A DNA stretch of 29,163 nucleotides, taken from contig CAIYQS010000211.1 in the NCBI GenBank assembly GCA_903928395.1, positions 1 to 29,163 of the forward strand. The letters run 5' to 3'. The notes beneath the pieces are model-generated. The model did no database searches and was not told where the DNA came from. It saw nothing but the letters and a program-made list of their open reading frames with translations. The position numbers and the translations under genes are program-made. Positions 24,001 through 29,163 of this stretch are shown piece after piece; the stretch's first letter is position 1; each line of letters starts with the position of its first letter. Source of the stretch: an uncultured Actinomycetes bacterium (lineage in GTDB: Bacteria; Actinomycetota; Actinomycetes; Nanopelagicales; Nanopelagicaceae).

Positions 24001-24884
24001 TACTCCTCGGTTTCACTAAATTTATCTAGCGCATTTTCGTATTCGTAGTAATTGATACGCTCATAAAGTTCTTCTCGAGTTTGCATAGTGCCCAGCACAT
24101 TTTGTTGCGTTCCTTCGCGACGAATGGTATCGAAAACATTTTCTGCAGCCTTATTCATCGCCCGGAATGCTGATAACGGATAAAGGACAATTGAAACTCC
24201 AGCACCTGCCAACTCCGAGAGACTAAACATTGGCGTCAAACCAAATTCGGTGATGTTTGCCAGAATCGGTACGTTGAGAGCAGAAGTAAATTTCTTGTAG
24301 GTCTCGAGATCAATTATTGCTTCGGGGAAAACCGCATCGGCTCCTGCGGCGACGTACGCGGCTGCTCGCTCAATTGCGGCGTCAACGCCTTCATTTGCGA
24401 TGGCATCAGTACGCGCCATGATCAGAAAACTTGAATCATCCCGAGCATCCACTGCGGCCTTGATGCGATCTACCATTTCATTTTTGGAGACGATCTGTTT
24501 ATTTGGTCGATGGCCACAACGTTTTGCTCCTGCCTGATCTTCGATATGAAGCCCGGCTGCACCCGCCTTAGCAATGTCTTTTACGGTCCGTGAAATATTG
24601 AAAGCTGAACTTCCAAATCCGGTATCAGCATCTACGAGTAAAGGCAGGTCGCAGACACCCGTAATCCGCCTGATATCAACCAACACATCTTCCAATGTGG
24701 TGATACCTAAGTCTGGGACCCCCAACGATCCTGCGGCAACTCCACCACCAGAAAGATAGATCGCTCTGTAACCCGCTCGCTTTGCCAGCAGGGCATGATT
24801 TGCATTAATAGTTCCGACAATTTGCAGCGGGGATTCTTCGGAAAGCGCTTTGCGCAACAATGTTCCTGCACTTAAGTGAGTCAC
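24000..24884 (-). CDS. prpB: 2-methylisocitrate lyase
   Basis: 294-residue isocitrate-lyase-superfamily enzyme that splits 2-methylisocitrate into pyruvate and succinate, closing the methylcitrate cycle. The catalytic signature KRCGH is at 121-125 and the Mg-binding VDADTGFG at 84-91; LHIEDQAGAKRCGH as a whole matches PrpB. GTG 24884 is the only usable start because an in-frame TAA lies just upstream; AAGGTG serves as the ribosome site. The gap to the E1 gene upstream is 47 bases with no terminator, so E1, PrpB, PrpC and PrpD form one operon. Confidence 0.95.
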   Translation of the reverse strand: MTHLSAGTLLRKALSEESPLQIVGTINANHALLAKRAGYRAIYLSGGGVAAGSLGVPDLGITTLEDVLVDIRRITGVCDLPLLVDADTGFGSSAFNISRTVKDIAKAGAAGLHIEDQAGAKRCGHRPNKQIVSKNEMVDRIKAAVDARDDSSFLIMARTDAIANEGVDAAIERAAAYVAAGADAVFPEAIIDLETYKKFTSALNVPILANITEFGLTPMFSLSELAGAGVSIVLYPLSAFRAMNKAAENVFDTIRREGTQQNVLGTMQTREELYERINYYEYENALDKFSETEE

Positions 24885-24931
24885 ATATTCACCTTACCAC
24901 TTTCTCCTTTTTTCGAATCCAGCAAAATTTT

Positions 24932-27304
24932 CTAAACATTGAGACTCAAAGCGGCGAGCGCTCCATTCACGATAGAGCCATAGTCGAGATCATGTATTTT
25001 ATATAAATCACCGATAGTTCCTGATTGACCAAATGAATCAACACCCATTGCAACTTGCGGCATTCCCAACGCAGATCCGAGCCATGACATCGCATGTGAT
25101 GCGCCATCATGAACAGAAACAATGGGAGCTCGCTCAGTAAATATGGGTCTGAGTGAACCTGGAAAAGACGGGGTACTTGCAGTTCGAATTCCCTGTTTTA
25201 AAGTGCGTTGCCAACTCCCATAAAGTCGACCGGGTGAAGTCACATCAATAACATGTGCGACTACACCTTCGGATGCTAATTCTTTAGCCGCTTGAATTAC
25301 TTCGGGAAGTACAGCCCCAACTCCTACCAAATGAACAACTGGTGCGGTTTGATCAGCAGCGTCAATCATATTTTCGCGGCCATCAATTAAGCGGTATGCG
25401 CCTGCAAGAACTTGACTTCGTATCAGCGCTTCACCTAAGCGCTCTTTCGCACTATTAAATGGTGTTTGATCTAGCGGCCGCGTTGTCAGGCGAAAATAGA
25501 AAGCCATCTCCTCTGGACGAAGATCCGGCGTTGTATTGATCTTGCTTCCGGCGACGTGGGCGACAGAATCGCAGAAGAGCCAGTCGAGAGCTTGCGCATA
25601 GGCTGGTTCGATTAAAACCACACCTGGCAATTCAATGCCTACCGAAGGCGTGATCGTTGACTGATGCGCACCACCCTCTGGAGCGAGAGTAATACCCGAC
25701 GGAGTACCTGTAACTATGAATTTTGCACCAGAATAAACGCTATAAATAAAGGCATCCAACCCACGTAAGACAAATGGATCATAGACAGTCCCAATTGGAA
25801 TTAGTGGTTGGCCAGAGTGATCCCAAGAAAGTCCAAGCTGACCAAGAAGCGTAAAAAGGTTCATTTCACTGATGCCAAGTTCGATGTGCTGCCCCGTGGG
25901 ACCCTCAGCCCATTTCAGGATCGGATCTTCATTCCATCGCCGACGGATTTCGGGGTGAAACACTCCCAACCGGTTAATGAAGCCACCTAGGTTGGTTGAA
26001 GTCGCGACATCTGGTGCAGTGGTCACTAAATAGGGACGAATCTCCTCATTGCGACTGATTTCAGTAAGTACTCGTCCGAAAACCTCTTGAGTGGATATCG
26101 TTCCAGTGCTCTTCACATTCGTCGCGATTGGAACGTCGATGCCAAGTCCGTTCTTTGATTGAGTTCGAGTCAATTCGTAACTGCGAGCAGTGCAGAGTTG
26201 ACCTTCTTCGGATTCTGATTTGAAGGCATCCCATTCGTTCTCTTCCGTCAAACCCAATTGATCACGAAGCGTGTTGATCTGGTTCTCTGAAATTTGTGCC
26301 GAGTGATTCCTAGGATCACCTGCTATCGGAAGCCCATAACCTTTAATTGTGTAAGCAAACACCACACTTGGACGATCGGTTATCGCATCGCAATCTGCAA
26401 AACCTTCTAAAAGGGTTTCAAGATTGTGTCCACCAAGATCTGTGACAATTTGAAATAGTTCTTCATCTGAGTACCTCTTAAGAAATTCCGCGACTCCGGT
26501 GGGAGCGCCATCCAGGAATCGACTTCGGACCTCTTCTGGTTTTTGACTGAAAAGAGATTGATATTGCTCGTTGGGAATATCATCGAACCACTGCTTGAAG
26601 GTTTCACTCCCTGCAAGGGCAAATACCTGCTTTAATCGCGAGCCGTATTTAATTTCTGAGACGTGCCAACCTGCAGCTTCAAATTGCGCCCGCCATTGGG
26701 CGATCCGGATTCCCGGGATAACTCGATCAAGGGATTGACGATTTAAGTCAACAACCCACATCACTTTGCCCAAACCGTCTGTTGCGGGATCGGCTACTGC
26801 CTCCCAAACATTTCCCTCGTCCAATTCGGCATCACCTATAAGCGCAATAAAACGAGCGTCCGGTCTTGGACCAAAATGAGCGTCAACATAACGACGGGTC
26901 GCTGCCGCAAATAGTGGCGCAGCTGCGCCAAGTCCCACCGAGCCAGTTGAGAAATCCACTGTCTCTGGATCTTTGGTTCGCGAGGGATAACTTTGCAGTC
27001 CACCGGCTGAACGCAATTGAGTTAGGTAAGGCTTTTCTAGCTTCCCTAACAAATATTGTATTGAGTGAAAAACTGGTGAAGCATGAGGCTTGACGCTTAC
27101 CCGATCATGTGCGTTTAAATACTTAAAGTAAAGGGCGGTCATTATTGAGACCATTGATGCGCAAGAAGCTTGGTGGCCCCCGACTTTAATTCCATCCGTA
27201 TTTGCACGTTCTCGATTGGCATGATCAATCATTCGTACGGCTAACCAGAGCGTCCTGGATTCAATATTTTCCAGGGTTTTTCGTTCGTTTTCGGAGAGCG
27301 CCAC
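24932..27304 (-). CDS. AceE-like thiamine-diphosphate 2-oxoacid dehydrogenase E1 component (homodimeric type)
   Basis: 790-residue transketolase-fold E1 of the homodimeric AceE class, shorter than proteobacterial AceE (about 890). Seen: the N-terminal GGHQASCASMVSIMTALYF region, the TPP/Mg motif GDAELDEGN (157-165) ending in the VVDLNRQSLD segment (Asn188), and central EGPTGQHIELGISEMNLF, which holds the Glu that activates TPP. AceE-type E1s decarboxylate pyruvate and load an E2 lipoyl domain; no E2 or E3 is in the window. Being first in a PrpB-PrpC-PrpD operon that lacks propionate activation suggests that 2-oxobutyrate is the substrate, giving propionyl-CoA; MdeB of Pseudomonas putida is a precedent for a 2-oxobutyrate-preferring AceE-like E1. 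GTG 27304 has no good ribosome site but overlaps the stop of a 16-codon leader ORF as TAGTG. Confidence 0.85.
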   Translation of the reverse strand: MALSENERKTLENIESRTLWLAVRMIDHANRERANTDGIKVGGHQASCASMVSIMTALYFKYLNAHDRVSVKPHASPVFHSIQYLLGKLEKPYLTQLRSAGGLQSYPSRTKDPETVDFSTGSVGLGAAAPLFAAATRRYVDAHFGPRPDARFIALIGDAELDEGNVWEAVADPATDGLGKVMWVVDLNRQSLDRVIPGIRIAQWRAQFEAAGWHVSEIKYGSRLKQVFALAGSETFKQWFDDIPNEQYQSLFSQKPEEVRSRFLDGAPTGVAEFLKRYSDEELFQIVTDLGGHNLETLLEGFADCDAITDRPSVVFAYTIKGYGLPIAGDPRNHSAQISENQINTLRDQLGLTEENEWDAFKSESEEGQLCTARSYELTRTQSKNGLGIDVPIATNVKSTGTISTQEVFGRVLTEISRNEEIRPYLVTTAPDVATSTNLGGFINRLGVFHPEIRRRWNEDPILKWAEGPTGQHIELGISEMNLFTLLGQLGLSWDHSGQPLIPIGTVYDPFVLRGLDAFIYSVYSGAKFIVTGTPSGITLAPEGGAHQSTITPSVGIELPGVVLIEPAYAQALDWLFCDSVAHVAGSKINTTPDLRPEEMAFYFRLTTRPLDQTPFNSAKERLGEALIRSQVLAGAYRLIDGRENMIDAADQTAPVVHLVGVGAVLPEVIQAAKELASEGVVAHVIDVTSPGRLYGSWQRTLKQGIRTASTPSFPGSLRPIFTERAPIVSVHDGASHAMSWLGSALGMPQVAMGVDSFGQSGTIGDLYKIHDLDYGSIVNGALAALSLNV

Positions 27305-27354
27305 TACAACAACACCAAGGAAAATCTCGGACGAAGTATTCGATCCCCAAACAT
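27304..27354 (-). CDS. 16-codon leader ORF upstream of the E1-prpBCD operon
   Basis: ATG 27354 opens a short frame, MFGDRILRPRFSLVLL, whose TAG shares one base with the E1 start codon (TAGTG). The ATG lies exactly six bases after a TAGAAT -10 box, so it would be the first codon of a leaderless mRNA. Because the E1 start has no good ribosome site, translation of this ORF may be what delivers ribosomes to E1. The peptide has no run of one regulatory amino acid, so coupling is more likely than attenuation. It could also be a chance frame; conservation would decide. Confidence 0.45.
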   Translation of the reverse strand: MFGDRILRPRFSLVLL

Positions 27355-27360
27355 CTCGGA

Positions 27361-27389
27361 ATTCTAAAGGACGTAAGGTTCCTTGTAAA
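27361..27389 (-). promoter_or_regulatory. Promoter of the E1-prpBCD operon
   Basis: On the minus strand: -35 TTTACA (27389-27384, 5 of 6), 17-bp spacer, -10 TAGAAT (27366-27361, 5 of 6), six bases, then ATG 27354 of the leader ORF. This is the best promoter match seen in the window. A perfect palindrome begins at the outer edge of the -35. Confidence 0.62.
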
Positions 27390-27400
27390 CTGTTAACAGT
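27389..27400. promoter_or_regulatory. 12-bp palindrome, putative activator site for the methylcitrate operon
   Basis: ACTGTTAACAGT is a perfect 12-base palindrome. Its centre is about 40 bases upstream of the predicted transcript start at 27354 and it abuts the -35, which is where class II activators bind. It does not resemble the TTTGCAAA-type sites of actinobacterial PrpR/RamB, so the regulator is unknown. The palindrome could also be chance. Confidence 0.4.
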
Positions 27401-27416
27401 AACTTTCTCACGAAAA

Positions 27417-29012
27417 TTAAGGTAGCGAACTAATCAGGATTGTTTTAGTTCGCGCCGGAACATCTGGGATCGCAGGTCTCCATTTACCCAATGGTCCTTT
27501 AGCCAAACCCTTCAGAATTTGTATCGTGACCAGTCTGGAATCGATCTGAGTATCCTTTGAAATATTTGGGTGCCACGGGCAAATATTATCGATGGCGCAG
27601 GTCCATCCATTCGTACCAATATCCATCACTCCAGCACCTTTTGAGTTTGTGTAATAAGTTGCCATTATCGTGACCTTCTTCCCGCTAAATATGATCTGCG
27701 CGCGAGCCAAAGATTCAACGGCCGGCCCCGGTGAATAAAGTGGGGAATCAACTTCTAATCCCACAATGCTATTTAACATATTTGGGTGTCGCTCTGTATT
27801 GAAGGGCCAGCGACTTGGATTTTGAATTCGGTAATTTCCGTCAACACCAAGACCGACATATTGAGATCCAAGCAGTAAAGACTCTGGGCGGAGAATTGGA
27901 GGCGAGCGCCAAACCGATGTGGCTAATAATGGATCAAGGTTTGAGGGATCGGATTTTGAACCTCTCCACATAACCAACTGCCGAGTTTTTGCATCATAGC
28001 GAGGGCGATTGTAAATCGCGTTACCACCAAAAGAAACTAAATTTACGCCACGATCAACGGCTGACTGCAACGAAGCGCGCATCACTGTAGTCCAATACTC
28101 TGCGTGACCGCCCAGAACTACCGAACTCGTATTGGCGAGAGATGATGCGTTCTGATTGAGTTCCAGATCGGTAACATAATTGAGATTCAAACCCAGTTGC
28201 TCTGCCAATTTCAAAATTGGGTATTCCATATATCTAAATTGACCGTCACCAGATCCATCGTAAGGTCGTTTGAATGAAACTACGGTAGCTCTCGTAAGTC
28301 GGTTTCGGTTAGGCCCCTCATATAAGGAATAGCCACCCCATTGATTGTATGCCTGCCACGTCAATACAGATGAGACCATCGTAATATCGCTTGTAGCTTG
28401 TGGATTCGTAATGGTTAACGGTACTAAAGAGGAATCACTCGAACCATCATCGAGTCTAAATAGATACTGTCCGGGTGGCGTTGCTTTGGTTACTTTGAAA
28501 CTCCACGTTACAGGCCAGCTTGTTGTTACAGTGGATTGTGGTGCTGGCGTGACATGAAACTTTGAATTTATTGGAACTGGTTTTGTCACAATGGTTTGTA
28601 CCAGCCGCGCTCCAGCACCTTTGTAGTAACCCATTCTAAAAACTTTCACGGTTACGGGCTTGCCGTTACCAGCCACATGCAAACCAACCAAATCCCCACA
28701 ACGTGCACTCGATTGATCGAACCACCCTTCAACTGCCTTCGCATTTGGATTCGGAACTGGAGTGATTACCAAAGGAGGTTTCTGCTCTGTAACTGTGTAG
28801 TCACCGCTATATTCCAAAGGAATGCCGGTTGACCATGAGGGGGTACCCGAATGCAGGTTTTCTCGCATTACCCAACCGGAGGCTGTATCCCATCCGCATG
28901 GTGTAGTGGGGGCCGCTTTTTGTGTAGCGTGAGCAAATAGAACAGAACCCATCGTGACGAAGAGCAAACACGCCAAGGCAATATACAGTGACGTTTTGAA
29001 CTTCTTAGGCAT
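27417..29012 (-). CDS. Secreted protein with N,N-dimethylformamidase beta-subunit-like domain
   Basis: 531 residues from ATG 29012, chosen over the longer frame (ATG 29075) because GGAG lies six bases ahead and a clean signal peptide then begins: MPKK, a hydrophobic stretch at about 9-26, and a likely cut after AHA (about 28). The mature protein has a beta-rich N-terminal part (about 70-205, with VKVFRMGYYKGAGARLV) and the DMFA2-type C-terminal domain with YNQWGGYSLYEG and GGHAEYWT (301-307), where the family has GH-x-EYW, the likely iron/catalytic site. Full dimethylformamidase beta subunits are about 760 aa and work with a small alpha subunit, which is not seen here. Export makes a true dimethylformamide hydrolase doubtful; an extracytoplasmic hydrolase or glycan-linked role is possible. 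The 113 bases to E1 hold the E1 promoter region, and 29013-29128 shows no clear promoter or terminator. Confidence 0.8.
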   Translation of the reverse strand: MPKKFKTSLYIALACLLFVTMGSVLFAHATQKAAPTTPCGWDTASGWVMRENLHSGTPSWSTGIPLEYSGDYTVTEQKPPLVITPVPNPNAKAVEGWFDQSSARCGDLVGLHVAGNGKPVTVKVFRMGYYKGAGARLVQTIVTKPVPINSKFHVTPAPQSTVTTSWPVTWSFKVTKATPPGQYLFRLDDGSSDSSLVPLTITNPQATSDITMVSSVLTWQAYNQWGGYSLYEGPNRNRLTRATVVSFKRPYDGSGDGQFRYMEYPILKLAEQLGLNLNYVTDLELNQNASSLANTSSVVLGGHAEYWTTVMRASLQSAVDRGVNLVSFGGNAIYNRPRYDAKTRQLVMWRGSKSDPSNLDPLLATSVWRSPPILRPESLLLGSQYVGLGVDGNYRIQNPSRWPFNTERHPNMLNSIVGLEVDSPLYSPGPAVESLARAQIIFSGKKVTIMATYYTNSKGAGVMDIGTNGWTCAIDNICPWHPNISKDTQIDSRLVTIQILKGLAKGPLGKWRPAIPDVPARTKTILISSLP

Positions 29013-29128
29013 TTCTAACTCCGAGTCATTTGTGTAGCAATCGTTTATGACTCTAACTTGACTGCCTCGCGCCATCTGAGGGGTGCCACTTACTCTTACT
29101 GTGCTTCTACTTACACTTTGAGTGAAAC

Positions 29129-29163
29129 TGGTGGCGGGTGAAGGATTTGAACCTTCGAAGGCA
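29129..29163 (-). tRNA. tRNA-Tyr, 3' part (cut by window edge)
   Basis: The minus strand reads TGCCTTC (end of a long variable arm), T arm GAAGG-TTCAAAT-CCTTC, acceptor strand ACCCGCC, discriminator A and an encoded CCA (29131-29129). The T arm and preceding CTTC closely match bacterial tRNA-Tyr, whose acceptor begins with GG. The anticodon lies outside the window, so another class II tRNA (Ser, Leu) is not excluded, although the arm fits Tyr best. Confidence 0.85.

Noticed and set aside
29013..29075. Longer start (ATG 29075) of the secreted dimethylformamidase-like protein
   Set aside because: The extra 21 residues are polar and would bury the signal peptide; ATG 29012 has a GGAG ribosome site.
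29076..29128. CACT/AGTG inverted repeat and a CTTACT repeat beside the tRNA
   Set aside because: The stem is only 4 bp and the repeat only two units; too weak to call a terminator or a regulatory element.
1..29163. Mobile elements, prophage, CRISPR arrays, rRNA
   Set aside because: No transposase, integrase, regular repeat-spacer pattern, long terminal inverted repeats or rRNA sequence was recognised in either strand.

Overview
The window is a dense, gene-after-gene stretch of bacterial chromosome with moderate to low GC (I estimate mid-40s percent, not computed). No insertion sequence, prophage, CRISPR array or rRNA was seen, and no stretch over 300 bases lacks a gene. The best guess for the organism is a low-GC member of the Actinomycetota, possibly a streamlined aquatic lineage. 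Grounds: the MMPL transporter's C-terminal tail looks actinobacterial, the AceE-like E1 is of the short ~790-residue kind, a CCA-encoding tRNA-Tyr is present, and several operons appear to start with leaderless mRNAs (-10 box, then exactly 6 nt, then GTG or ATG). The phylum is an inference.

Region 1 (1-2940, + strand) is the end of a cobalamin methyl-transfer operon: the C-terminus of a methyltetrahydrofolate:corrinoid methyltransferase, a RACo/RamA-like corrinoid activator, and a DUF1638 protein. Region 2 (2926-14484, - strand) is one tightly coupled operon: GntR/FCD regulator, dimethylglycine-oxidase-like FAD/folate enzyme, EtfB, EtfA, formate-THF ligase, then FDH gamma, beta and alpha. The alpha subunit appears to carry the FdsD delta subunit as a C-terminal fusion. 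Region 3 (14548-15731, + strand), divergent from the regulator, is a small PF13769 'virulence factor' protein coupled to a zinc homocysteine S-methyltransferase domain. Region 4 (15761-19139) is a divergent pair: a choline-kinase-like phosphotransferase and a second dimethylglycine/sarcosine-dehydrogenase-like protein.

Regions 1-4 read as one C1 system. N-methyl groups from dimethylglycine-like compounds are oxidised to methylene-THF with electrons going to ETF. Formyl-THF can be hydrolysed by Fhs run in reverse (yielding ATP) to formate, which FDH oxidises to CO2 with NADH formation. Methyl groups at the methyl-THF level can go through a corrinoid protein to homocysteine, by what looks like a split methionine synthase. 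The corrinoid-binding protein itself is not in the window and is predicted to lie just left of base 1.

Region 5 (19134-27400, - strand) holds an MMPL transporter and a methylcitrate operon: AceE-like E1, PrpB, PrpC, PrpD. The E1 sits where propionate activation would be expected, suggesting that propionyl-CoA comes from 2-oxobutyrate. Its promoter is well formed and starts at a 16-codon leader ORF whose stop overlaps the E1 start. Region 6 (27417-29163) is a secreted N,N-dimethylformamidase-beta-like protein and the 3' end of a tRNA-Tyr gene.
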